NCBI GenBank assembly: GCA_902776545.1
Contig: CACYQO010000001.1
Location: forward strand, 32,329 to 96,328
DNA from: an uncultured Prevotellaceae bacterium
GTDB lineage: Bacteria; Bacteroidota; Bacteroidia; Bacteroidales; Bacteroidaceae
Reading direction: 5' to 3'
DNA: 64,000 nucleotides
Shown here piece by piece: positions 11,067 through 22,770 of the stretch; position 1 is the stretch's first letter; each line of letters begins with the position of its first letter. The notes beneath the pieces were generated by a model. The model saw only the letters and a program-made list of their open reading frames with translations. It had not been told where the DNA came from and made no database searches. The translations under genes were made by a program, and so were the position numbers.

Positions 11067-11150
11067 CATGTTCTTTTGATTGTCCCCTGTGTTCAAAAGT
11101 GTTTTCCGGCGTTTCAATTTGTTCAAAACCGTTCCGATTTGTTCAAAAGA
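11067..11150. promoter_or_regulatory. Candidate regulator boxes upstream of susC (repeated TTGTTCAAAA)
   Basis: TGTTCAAAAG occurs at 11090-11099, TTGTTCAAAA at 11119-11128 and again at 11139-11148, and a weaker ATGTTCTTTTG near 11067. Spacings are 20-30 bp, two to three helical turns. The position directly behind the susC promoter is where hybrid two-component regulators bind in PULs. Binding by the protein at 12008 is inferred. Confidence 0.5.
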
Positions 11151-11187
11151 CAACAACGAGAGGCTGTTTTTTTCCGTTGTTAGTGAT

Positions 11188-11296
11188 GGGCTGAATGGGC
11201 AATGTGGGCGAACTGGGCTATATGGGGTGGACGGGAATCAACCCATTAACCCCAAATTGCCCAAATTGCCCAAATTGCCCATATTGCCCATTATTA
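11188..11296. repeat. Inverted pair of 9-nt arrays
   Basis: Five units of the TGGGCNNNN type run from 11188 to 11232; an inverted array of TGCCCAAAT-type units runs from about 11240 to 11296. They could fold into a G+C-rich hairpin. It lies at the 3' end of the four-helix-bundle gene and could block read-through toward the PUL1 promoter region. The 9-nt periodicity seems to continue into the last codons of that gene. Confidence 0.7.
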
Positions 11297-11890
11297 CATT
11301 CCCTGCTTATTATCCCCATCTCGCCCATTTCCAAAATTTCTCTTCTGCCAATCCTTTCTCGCTCGATACATCTCCTCCTTAATTCCTCCTTTCTCCTTGA
11401 AGTCACGTTTCTTCCACTCAATAAGCCCTCGGATAAGCACGTCGCATTGATGTATCAGTGTGATGGCGATATTGGCGATAGTCTCATCGGAACGTTCCTT
11501 TATCTTCTCACGATATACAGCAGAATCAAGGTGAACTTTGCAAAAGGCACGGGTCTGGCGACATCGCGGGTCGTCATATTTCCACTGCTCCAGCCCTCGT
11601 ACTCGGAGATAGTCCTCATAGTCGAGCAACAACTCGTGGAGCGACGCACGATTTACATTCGTCAGTTTTAATTCCATCTCGCGTGAAGTAATGCCGTCAA
11701 TATTACCTTCGGCTAAATTCTGTTTACCTGAGCGCGCTGCCTGAATCATCTGATCCACAGTGCGATCACCCGTTTTGAGATAATGTTGGACAAAATAATA
11801 GGTCACGTCATAGATGCACTCTGCTTTCTGAAAAGCCTTTAGCGTACGGTAGTTGTTGTCCTGCGGCAGGAAATCTTTGTCTTCTTCCAT
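11294..11890 (-). CDS. Four-helix-bundle protein with C-terminal suffix domain
   Basis: 198 residues. The segment from YRTLKAFQKAECIYDVTYYF to VRGLEQWKYDDPR resembles the four-helix-bundle proteins related to 23S rRNA intervening-sequence proteins (SKQNLAEG-like motif here is SGKQNLAEGNIDG), with an extra C-terminal region as in the four helix bundle suffix family. The function is unknown. It has its own -7 element (11928-11935) back to back with the promoter of the hybrid regulator. The extreme C-terminus (RNFGNGRDGDNKQG) appears to be shaped by the adjacent 9-nt array. Confidence 0.8.
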   Translation of the reverse strand: MEEDKDFLPQDNNYRTLKAFQKAECIYDVTYYFVQHYLKTGDRTVDQMIQAARSGKQNLAEGNIDGITSREMELKLTNVNRASLHELLLDYEDYLRVRGLEQWKYDDPRCRQTRAFCKVHLDSAVYREKIKERSDETIANIAITLIHQCDVLIRGLIEWKKRDFKEKGGIKEEMYRARKDWQKRNFGNGRDGDNKQGM

Positions 11891-11927
11891 AGTCTTTTCA
11901 TTTTTTCATAGTGTTACATTTCTGCGG

Positions 11928-11935
11928 CAAAGATA
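11928..11935 (-). promoter_or_regulatory. -7 element (TATCTTTG) for four-helix-bundle gene
   Basis: Reverse-strand TATCTTTG, about 40 nt from the ATG at 11890; divergent from the regulator promoter at 11978. Confidence 0.6.
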
Positions 11936-11977
11936 CAACTTTTTGCATAAATCTGCAAATAATTCCAATTATTTTTA

Positions 11978-11985
11978 TAACTTTG
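11978..11985 (+). promoter_or_regulatory. -7 element (TAACTTTG) for hybrid two-component regulator
   Basis: TAACTTTG ends 22 nt before the ATG at 12008, so the leader would be about 15-20 nt. Confidence 0.65.
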
Positions 11986-12007
11986 CACACAACAAAGTGA
12001 ATAACTT

Positions 12008-16153
<4,146 letters not shown>

Positions 16154-16159
16154 AGGAAA

Positions 16160-16807
16160 ATGAAGATATTTGCGATAGGAATGAATTACGCAGCGCATAA
16201 CCAGGAGCTGCACGGGACGCTGAAGCGCCCTGACGAACCCGTGATCTTTACGAAGGCAGACTCGGCGATACTGAACCAGGGGAAGCCCTTCTTCATCCCT
16301 GACCACCTCGGACGCATCGACTACGAGACGGAGGTGGTGGTGCGCATCTGTCGTCTGGGAAAGAACATCCCCCAGCGTTTTGCCCACCGTTATTACGACG
16401 CCCTGACAATAGGCATCGACTTCACAGCCCGCGACCTGCAGAAGAAAGCCTCTGAGGCAGGACAGCCCTGGACCATCTGCAAAGGGTTCGACGGCTCTGC
16501 CGCCATCGGCGAGTGGATACCCAAGGAGAAACTGCTGACGGATCCTGAGTCGCCCTGCGAACAATCCGGACTCCAGCGCCTGCACTTCCACCTCGACATC
16601 AATGATAAGACCGTGCAAGAGGGCTGCACCTCAGACATGTTATACACCGTCGATGAGATCATCGCCTATATCTCGCAGTTCTTCACGCTGAAGACGGGCG
16701 ATCTGCTCTATACCGGCACCCCAGCAGGCGTAGGCCCCGTACACATCGACGACCGTCTGGAAGGCTGGCTCGAAAACCGCCAAGTGCTCGCATTCAACTG
16801 TAAGTAA
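16160..16807 (+). CDS. Fumarylacetoacetate hydrolase (FAH) family protein
   Basis: 215 residues, close to the size of FAHD1/YcgM-type single-domain members. Motifs include GMNYAAHN near the N-terminus, the acidic metal-binding stretch DYETEVVVRI (55-64), IGIDFTARDLQ and KGFDGSAAIGEW, and a C-terminal GDLLYTGTPAGVGP. The family hydrolyses or decarboxylates small beta-dicarbonyl acids with a divalent metal; the substrate here is unknown. It starts 6 nt after the regulator stop and may be expressed with it, but no functional link to the polysaccharide locus is apparent. Confidence 0.85.
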   Translation: MKIFAIGMNYAAHNQELHGTLKRPDEPVIFTKADSAILNQGKPFFIPDHLGRIDYETEVVVRICRLGKNIPQRFAHRYYDALTIGIDFTARDLQKKASEAGQPWTICKGFDGSAAIGEWIPKEKLLTDPESPCEQSGLQRLHFHLDINDKTVQEGCTSDMLYTVDEIIAYISQFFTLKTGDLLYTGTPAGVGPVHIDDRLEGWLENRQVLAFNCK

Positions 16808-16836
16808 CATATAACCCACTTTTAAACCATTAAACA

Positions 16837-17268
16837 ATGAAACAGAACAAGAATTTAGTGATGAGACTGGCAGTGGCCCTCGTGCTGCTGTTGGGTGTTT
16901 GCGTCAATGCCGACGCTGGTAACGTACAGAAACTGCGCCTGGGAGGTTCCATCGTGGGACAGATCGAGGCCAACGGTGATGTGCGCCTCAATGGCTCTAT
17001 CAAGGGCCGCTTCGAGTCTAACGGCGACATCCGCGTGAATGGCTCCATCGAGGGCCGTATCGAGAACAACGGTGACATCCGCAAGCGTGGATCCATCATC
17101 GGAAGGGTTGAAAGCAACGGCGATGTGCGCCTGAATGGCTCGATCATCGGACGCGTGGAGGACAACGGCAACATCCGCAAGAACGGTTCAATCATCGGAC
17201 GTGTGGAGGATATGTCGAGCAAGCGCCAGGCGGCAGTGATGTATTTCTTCGGATTCTTCAGAATGTAG
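16837..17268 (+). CDS. Secreted protein with six 16-residue repeats (beta-flower-like)
   Basis: 143 residues with a signal peptide at about 1-27 (ending NADAG). The mature part is six tandem copies of a 16-residue unit of the form xRxNGSIxGRxExNGD, followed by a short hydrophobic tail (AAVMYFFGFFRM). The short Gly/Ile/Asp-rich unit resembles the small 4-fold or 5-fold beta-flower proteins of Bacteroidetes. I assign this from repeat form only. The function is unknown. It is 9 nt upstream of the membrane-protein gene at 17277 and may share its transcript. Confidence 0.7.
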   Translation: MKQNKNLVMRLAVALVLLLGVCVNADAGNVQKLRLGGSIVGQIEANGDVRLNGSIKGRFESNGDIRVNGSIEGRIENNGDIRKRGSIIGRVESNGDVRLNGSIIGRVEDNGNIRKNGSIIGRVEDMSSKRQAAVMYFFGFFRM

Positions 17269-17276
17269 AACCCCTT

Positions 17277-18704
17277 ATGAACGCGGGAGTCAGGAAGATG
17301 ATTACGGACGTGTTCGGCCTGTTCCGACTGAAACCAGAGGAACGGGTACAGGCAGCGGTGGCCCTGACGGTCATCGTGGTCCTGAACGCCCTGTTCATCT
17401 TCCGGCTCCACGAACTGTTCTTGCAACCAGGCTTCGGACCCTATTGGAAAGTGTTCGAGCGAGAGCTGCACCTGTCTGGCTACGACCCGTACACCTATCT
17501 GACGGTGACAGACTGGGACGTGGTTTATGAGGCGCACCGTCATCCGCTGTTAGCATTCTTCATCTGGCCGCTGTGGCTGCTGAACCAGGGACTCACCTGG
17601 GTGCTTGGTGTGAACTGCGTACAGTATGTGGTGGCACTGGTGGTGATTACCAGTTCACTGTATTCCTATGTGTTTTTGTATCGCATCCATCGTGAGATCG
17701 TAGGTCTGCGACGCGACGATGCCACGCTGCTGACGATGTTCGCCTTCTCGATGGCGTATCTGCTGCTATCGGTGATTGTGCCTGACCACTTCACGGTGTC
17801 GATGTTCCTGTTGTTGATGACCTTCTATATCTCCGGCATCTGCATCAGAAAAGCCAGGGAGTTCCGCTGGTGGCAGTCGGCAGTGCTCTTCTTCATCACC
17901 GCAGGCGTCACCCTCTCCAACGGCATCAAGGTGTTCCTCTCCGGATTCTTCGTGAACAGAAGGGATTTCTTCCGTCCAAAGTATCTATTGTTGGCTGTCC
18001 TCCTGCCCTCGGCACTGTTGTGGGGTACAGCCGTATGGCAGCATTACACGTTCGTTGAGCCTCGTCAGCAAGCCCGTGAAAAAGTGGAAAGGTTAAAAAG
18101 TGAAAGGGTGAAAGAGCGTGTGGCGAAGATGTCACCAGAAGAGAGGGCACGGTATGAGGCGAAGAAAGCCCGTCGTGAAGCCGTTTTGCGACGTCAGGCA
18201 GAGAAGACGGGCAAGCCCATGGAGGATCACGGCTATCTGAAATGGACAGACATCTCGACCTCGCGCTGGCAGACGGTCTATGAGAATCTGCTGGGCGAGA
18301 CCATACAGTTCCATCGCCGGCATTTCCTCGAGGATACGCTTGTGGGGCGCCCGCTGTTCGTGCCGTATCTGTCTGTATTCAGTTATGTGATTGAGGCACT
18401 GGTGGTGCTGCTGGCACTAATGGGTGTGTGGTATGGCCGACGGAGCCGTTTCCTGTGGCTCTGTCTGTCGTGCTTAGCGATAGACATGGGGATTCATCTG
18501 GTGCTGGGCTTCGGCATCAACGAAGTGTTTATCATGGCACCGCATTTCCTGTTTATCCTGCCCATCGCGACGGCTTATCTGCTGCGAGAGACAAGAGGTC
18601 ACGCCGTCCGTCTCGCCGTCACCGCCCTGACAGCGTATCTCTTTACCTATAATGGTGTCTTGTTAACCTATTTCCTGCTGACGCCGATCAAATCGATACT
18701 CTAA
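17277..18704 (+). CDS. Polytopic membrane protein (DUF6080-like)
   Basis: 475 residues with about ten hydrophobic segments, a first cytoplasmic helix (LKPEERVQAAVALTVIVVLN) and a periplasmic-type loop rich in Trp, His and Tyr (GYDPYTYLTVTDWDVVYEAH). It resembles the DUF6080 membrane proteins of Bacteroidales; the function is unknown, though neighbours suggest glycan assembly or export. Residues about 267-280 (EKVERLKSERVKER) come from an imperfect 8-nt array and form a charged helical loop between membrane segments. The last 4 bases overlap the convergent glycosyltransferase gene. Confidence 0.65.
   Translation: MNAGVRKMITDVFGLFRLKPEERVQAAVALTVIVVLNALFIFRLHELFLQPGFGPYWKVFERELHLSGYDPYTYLTVTDWDVVYEAHRHPLLAFFIWPLWLLNQGLTWVLGVNCVQYVVALVVITSSLYSYVFLYRIHREIVGLRRDDATLLTMFAFSMAYLLLSVIVPDHFTVSMFLLLMTFYISGICIRKAREFRWWQSAVLFFITAGVTLSNGIKVFLSGFFVNRRDFFRPKYLLLAVLLPSALLWGTAVWQHYTFVEPRQQAREKVERLKSERVKERVAKMSPEERARYEAKKARREAVLRRQAEKTGKPMEDHGYLKWTDISTSRWQTVYENLLGETIQFHRRHFLEDTLVGRPLFVPYLSVFSYVIEALVVLLALMGVWYGRRSRFLWLCLSCLAIDMGIHLVLGFGINEVFIMAPHFLFILPIATAYLLRETRGHAVRLAVTALTAYLFTYNGVLLTYFLLTPIKSIL
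18075..18115 (+). repeat. In-frame 8-nt array in membrane protein
   Basis: GTGAAAAA, GTGGAAAG, GTTAAAAA, GTGAAAGG and GTGAAAGA recur every 8 nt and encode a charged segment of period 8 residues. Confidence 0.65.
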
Positions 18705-19726
18705 GCGTGGTGGTAAGTACCAGTCCACTTACGCAGGCGACAGGCTATTGACCTTCCGATATTCCGGAACTGTCCATAGCGCAGATTCAGCCATAGTTCT
18801 TCCAAAGAATTGCCGATCTTAATCCAAGGGTGGTTCCAGCCGTTGGTGCGATAGAGCCGTTCCTTGTAATCAACATTCTCGATGACGTAGCGCGGATGCT
18901 TCAAGGGGAATGTCAGTTCGTGGCGCTGCATCGTGAAGATACGCCGCAGGCGTTTGGGGGTGGTCTTGGCTGAAGCCGTGAAATGGGTGGAGTCTGCCAT
19001 CAGTCCTAAATTGTTCACCTGGTTCTTCGTCGGCATGATGGCGAGACCGGAGTTGAAGAGCATCGACGCCCAGAAGATGCTCTCATAGTATTCCTTGCCC
19101 GTCTGACGGTGGTTTCGGAACATCGGAATCATATCCTTGCGATAGTCACGCTGACGGGCCAGCGCCTCTAACTGCTGCATGTTGTAGGCATCGTCGAGGA
19201 AGGAGTACTTCCCATCCCATTGGTCGATGACCCTACGCCAAGATGCCCAGCCCCAGATGGCGAAAGTGGAGGTGAAGAAATAGTCGTAAGGACAGTCGGC
19301 CGTCACCTCGTCGATGTTGAAGCCTGAAATCATCGTGATGCGCTCATCGTGCTCATAACGGTCGAGCATCTCCTTGCAGAAGGGGAAGAACGACTGTGAG
19401 GGCACATCGTCGTCTTCAAGCACCATACACTTGTCGACAATAGAGAAAGCCCACTTCTGCGAAATATACTCCGAGGGGTCGCAACCGTAGTTCTTCTCCT
19501 GATACATGCGGTGTACCTCGCACTCCCAGTCTATATGCTCGTCGCTGGCAATCTCACGACAGGCCTCGATGCCTTTCATATCACGCTCCCCACGAGGACC
19601 GTCCTGATAGAGGAACAGCTTCGAGGGTCGCGCCAGGCGCACTGCCTCGAACACCTGCTGAAATGTATCGCTGCGGTTGAAGAACAGCAGCAGCACGGCG
19701 ATATCAGTCTTAGCCACAGATTTCAC
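18701..19726 (-). CDS. Glycosyltransferase, GT2-like nucleotide-sugar transferase
   Basis: 341 residues. N-terminal AVLLLFFNRSDTFQQVFEAV and FLYQDGPRG are typical of a GT-A fold. A DxD-type motif is seen in VLEDDDVPSQSFF, followed by FAIWGWASWRR, common in the Bacteroidetes hemolysin/HlpA-like glycosyltransferases. The start is GTG at 19726 (or GTG at 19717); no ATG is available because a stop lies just upstream, and both GTGs are inside the AATCTGTG-type 9-nt repeat. It is convergent with the membrane protein and divergent from the cytidylyltransferase fusion, sharing a short intergenic region. Likely adds a sugar to the glycan made by this locus. Confidence 0.8.
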   Translation of the reverse strand: MKSVAKTDIAVLLLFFNRSDTFQQVFEAVRLARPSKLFLYQDGPRGERDMKGIEACREIASDEHIDWECEVHRMYQEKNYGCDPSEYISQKWAFSIVDKCMVLEDDDVPSQSFFPFCKEMLDRYEHDERITMISGFNIDEVTADCPYDYFFTSTFAIWGWASWRRVIDQWDGKYSFLDDAYNMQQLEALARQRDYRKDMIPMFRNHRQTGKEYYESIFWASMLFNSGLAIMPTKNQVNNLGLMADSTHFTASAKTTPKRLRRIFTMQRHELTFPLKHPRYVIENVDYKERLYRTNGWNHPWIKIGNSLEELWLNLRYGQFRNIGRSIACRLRKWTGTYHHA

Positions 19727-19818
19727 AGATTCTCAATGATTAAAATTTGTACAACCAATTACACTTTTAGAGTGCAAAGATACAAAAAATTTGCGAGAAT
19801 CTGTGTAATCTGTGGCTT
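19713..19818. repeat. Inverted AATCTGTG-type 9-nt repeats
   Basis: GCCACAGATTTCACAGATT (19713 on) is matched in inverse by AATCTGTGTAATCTGTGGC (19799-19817). The same family occurs at 39143-39225 and singly near 7880. Confidence 0.65.
19775..19782 (-). promoter_or_regulatory. -7 element (TATCTTTG) for glycosyltransferase gene
   Basis: Reverse-strand TATCTTTG, about 50 nt upstream of the GTG start. Confidence 0.6.
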
Positions 19819-19824
19819 TTTTCG

Positions 19825-19832
19825 TAACTTTG
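19825..19832 (+). promoter_or_regulatory. -7 element (TAACTTTG) for glycan-decoration operon
   Basis: TAACTTTG lies 25 nt before the ATG at 19857, heading the genes from 19857 to 24738. Confidence 0.65.
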
Positions 19833-19856
19833 CACCAAAATAAAGCTTAATACGCT

Positions 19857-21731
19857 ATGCAAGCAATCATTTTGGCGGCAGGAATGGGCCGCAGACTCGG
19901 AGAACTGACGAAGGAGAACACCAAGTGTATGGTGCCTGTAAACGGTGTGCGACTCATCGACCGTCTGCTGGGGCAATTGTCACAGCTCAACCTCAACCGC
20001 ATCATCATCGTTGTGGGCTATAAAGGCAAGGAACTGCGTGATTACATCGACTCGGCATATCTCTCACCTCTTACCTCTCACCACTCACCTCTAAAGATCG
20101 AGTTCGCCGAGAATCCCATCTACGACAAGACGAACAACATCTATTCACTCTCGATCGTGAAGGACAAACTGCAGGAAGACGATACGCTGCTCATCGAGAG
20201 CGACCTCATCTTCAGCGACCGTCTGTTCCCCATGCTCCTCGACAATCCCTACCCCAACCTTGCTCTGGTGGCAAAGTACGAGTCGTGGATGGACGGTACG
20301 ATGGTACGGCTGGACGAAGACCAGAACATCGTGAACTTCGTCTCAAAAGAGGCCTTCGACTATGCCGATGTGAACAGCTATTACAAGACCGTCAACATCT
20401 ATAAGCTCAGCCGTGAATTCCTGCAGCATCAGTATGTGCCCTTCCTTGATGCCTATACGAAGGCTGTGGGCAACAACGAGTACTACGAGAACGTGCTGCG
20501 CATCATCTCCATGCTCAACAGCCACAATATGAAGGCGCTGCCCATCGGCAACGAGAGATGGTATGAGATAGACGATAAGCAGGACCTCGACATCGCCGAG
20601 GCCATCTTTGCCGACGATCAGGACGTGCTGCGCAAATACTACGGACGCTTTGGCGGCTTCTGGCGCTTCCCGCAGATGCTCGACTTCTGCTATCTGGTAA
20701 ATCCCTATTTCCCCTCGAAGCGCATGAAGGACGAACTGCGCAGCAACTTCGACACCTTGCTGACGGAATACCCCTCTGGCATGAAGGTGAATACCCTCAT
20801 CGCCAGCAAGTGCTTTGGCGTGAGTGAGCCCTATATCGTACCTGGCAACGGCGCTGCAGAACTCATTAAGGTCCTCATGGAGTCTTTGAGTAATCTCTCA
20901 CCTCTTACCTCTCACCACTCACCTCTGAAAATTGGCTTCATCCGTCCTACCTTCGAGGAATATCCTAACCGTTACGATAAAGACAGTCAGGTGACGTTCG
21001 TCCCTCAGAACGAGGATTACCGCTATACCGCCGATGACGTCATGGCCTTCTTCGGAGACAAGGACATCCAGACACTGATGGTCATCAATCCCGATAACCC
21101 CTCCGGCAATTTCATTCCCAAAGTAGATGTGCTGCGTCTCGCCCAGTGGTGTGAGGACAAGGGCATCCGTCTGGTGGTCGATGAGAGCTTTGTGGATTTC
21201 AGCATTGACTACACCACCAATTCCCTGCTCTCTGACGAGATTCTTGAGACTTATCCCCACATGGCCGTCATGAAGAGCATCTCGAAGAGCTTTGGTGTGC
21301 CAGGCCTTCGTCTGGGTATCCTCGCCTCGGCTGATAAGGCCCTCATCGCACAGATGAAGAAAGAGGTATCCATCTGGAACCTCAATTCCTTTGCCGAGTT
21401 CTTCATGCAGATCTACAACAAGCACGAGAAGGACTACCAGAAAGCCTGCGAGAAGTTCGTCACTGAGCGCGACAGCTTCGAACGTCAGTTGCGTACCGTG
21501 CCCTTCCTCCGTGTAATCCCCTCACAAGCCAACTATTTCCTCTGTGAGGTGCTGCCACCCTATACGGCCAAGGAGATCGTGATCTACATGCTGCGCCACC
21601 ACAACATCTTGACGCGTGACTGTAGCCTGAAGCCTGGCCTCGATCCCAACAAGCAATACATGCGCATCGCCGTCCGTAACCACGAGGACAACACCCGTTT
21701 GGTGGAAGCCTTGAAACTGTTCTCAAAGTAA
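19857..21731 (+). CDS. Fused cytidylyltransferase-like / PLP-dependent aminotransferase or decarboxylase
   Basis: 624 residues in two enzymes. Residues 1 to about 240 are a sugar-nucleotidyltransferase fold of the LicC type (IILAAGMGRRLGEL, then KCMVPVNG). Residues about 265-624 are a fold-type I PLP enzyme of the HisC/CobD type (YIVPGNGAAELI, VINPDNPSGN, Schiff-base Lys477 in SISKSFGVPGLRLG). CobD-like enzymes decarboxylate phosphothreonine or phosphoserine, or aminate phospho-sugars. I infer that the PLP half makes a phospho-amino-alcohol that the other half turns into a CDP-compound for LicD downstream. An identical 32-nt array is read in frame once in each half and encodes SPLTSHHSPLKI both times. 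Substrates are unproven. Confidence 0.8.
   Translation: MQAIILAAGMGRRLGELTKENTKCMVPVNGVRLIDRLLGQLSQLNLNRIIIVVGYKGKELRDYIDSAYLSPLTSHHSPLKIEFAENPIYDKTNNIYSLSIVKDKLQEDDTLLIESDLIFSDRLFPMLLDNPYPNLALVAKYESWMDGTMVRLDEDQNIVNFVSKEAFDYADVNSYYKTVNIYKLSREFLQHQYVPFLDAYTKAVGNNEYYENVLRIISMLNSHNMKALPIGNERWYEIDDKQDLDIAEAIFADDQDVLRKYYGRFGGFWRFPQMLDFCYLVNPYFPSKRMKDELRSNFDTLLTEYPSGMKVNTLIASKCFGVSEPYIVPGNGAAELIKVLMESLSNLSPLTSHHSPLKIGFIRPTFEEYPNRYDKDSQVTFVPQNEDYRYTADDVMAFFGDKDIQTLMVINPDNPSGNFIPKVDVLRLAQWCEDKGIRLVVDESFVDFSIDYTTNSLLSDEILETYPHMAVMKSISKSFGVPGLRLGILASADKALIAQMKKEVSIWNLNSFAEFFMQIYNKHEKDYQKACEKFVTERDSFERQLRTVPFLRVIPSQANYFLCEVLPPYTAKEIVIYMLRHHNILTRDCSLKPGLDPNKQYMRIAVRNHEDNTRLVEALKLFSK
20061..20092 (+). 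repeat. In-frame 7-nt array, nucleotidyltransferase half
   Basis: Units CTCACCT, CTTACCT, CTCACCA, CTCACCT; identical over 32 nt to the array at 20895-20926. Confidence 0.85.
20895..20926 (+). repeat. In-frame 7-nt array, PLP-enzyme half
   Basis: Same 32 nt as 20061-20092, same reading frame, same encoded peptide LSPLTSHHSPLKI. Confidence 0.85.
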
Positions 21732-21735
21732 TCAT

Positions 21736-21760
21736 AAAGTTCAAAGCTCAAAGTTCAAAG
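21736..21760 (+). repeat. 7-nt array AAAGTTC at a start codon
   Basis: AAAGTTC, AAAGCTC, AAAGTTC, AAAG; the final G begins the GTG start codon of the next gene. Inverted partners of the same unit are at 40260, 44044 and 61402-61509. Confidence 0.75.
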
Positions 21761-22770
21761 TGAAAAAAGTCTGTATCTGTGGCGGTGGCAATCTGGGCCA
21801 TGTGGTAACGGGGTTTCTCGCTGCCCATGAGGAGTGCGAGGTGTCGCTGCTGACACGTCATCCTGAGCGTTGGCAGCATCAGCTGGAGATCAGCACACCA
21901 GAGGGAACGCAGCTGCGAGGCACCATCCATCAAATTACAGCCAATCCTGCGGAGGTCATCCCTCAGGCAGACCTCGTGATGCTCTGCCTGCCTGGTTTCT
22001 CCATCCGTGAGGAACTGCAGCAGATTCGTCCCTTCCTCCAGCCCAAGACCGCTGTGGGCAGTGTGGTCTGCAGCACGGGCTTCTTTTTTGAGGCGATGGA
22101 AGTACTGCCTGCAACAACACCCTTGTTCGGATTTCAGCGCGTGCCCTTCATCGCACGTACTACTGAATACGGACGGGCTGCAATGCTCATGGGCTATAAA
22201 CCCACGCTGCACGTCGCCATCGAACAGACGGAGGAGAAAGAGGACTTACGCTCACTCATCGAGCAACTCCTCCATACGCCCACCGTCCTGATGCAGAACT
22301 ATTACGAGGTGAGCCTCACCAACAGCAACCCTATCTTGCACCCTTCCAGACTTTACACCATGTGGAAAGACTGGCATGAGGGCGTCGTCTATCCCAGACA
22401 GTCACTCTTCTATGAGGAGTGGACAGACGAGGCATCGCAACTGCTGATCGCTATGGACCGTGAGTTCTTCGCCCTGCTCAGCGTGCTGCCAGTGCACGAG
22501 GGCAGTATCCCCACCATTCTCGACTATTATGAGAGCAAGGATGCGGCTTCACTTACGCGTAAGTTGCAATCTATCGAGGCATTCAAGGGCATCCTCTCGC
22601 CTATGAAACAGGTGGAGGGAGGCTTCGTGCCTGACTTCAGCAGCCGATACTTCACGGAAGACTTCCCCTATGGCCTTCGGATCATCCAGGACTTGGCTCG
22701 GAAGCGTCAAGTCAACACCCCCACAATCGATCAGGTTCTCGCATGGGGACTAAAAATATCAAAAAAATGA
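21760..22770 (+). CDS. NAD/NADP octopine/nopaline dehydrogenase family protein
   Basis: 336 residues from a GTG start (MKKVCICGGGNLGHVVTGFL), placing the Rossmann GGGNLGH motif at residues 8-14. The C-terminal half is helical with SNPILHPSRLYTMW, as in opine dehydrogenases. Known relatives reduce the imine formed between an amino acid and a keto acid. Between the PLP fusion and LicD it may make or modify the amino-containing substituent of the glycan; that is inference. It overlaps licD by ATGA, so the two are translationally coupled. The ribosome-binding region is inside the AAAGTTC array. Confidence 0.78.
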   Translation: MKKVCICGGGNLGHVVTGFLAAHEECEVSLLTRHPERWQHQLEISTPEGTQLRGTIHQITANPAEVIPQADLVMLCLPGFSIREELQQIRPFLQPKTAVGSVVCSTGFFFEAMEVLPATTPLFGFQRVPFIARTTEYGRAAMLMGYKPTLHVAIEQTEEKEDLRSLIEQLLHTPTVLMQNYYEVSLTNSNPILHPSRLYTMWKDWHEGVVYPRQSLFYEEWTDEASQLLIAMDREFFALLSVLPVHEGSIPTILDYYESKDAASLTRKLQSIEAFKGILSPMKQVEGGFVPDFSSRYFTEDFPYGLRIIQDLARKRQVNTPTIDQVLAWGLKISKK

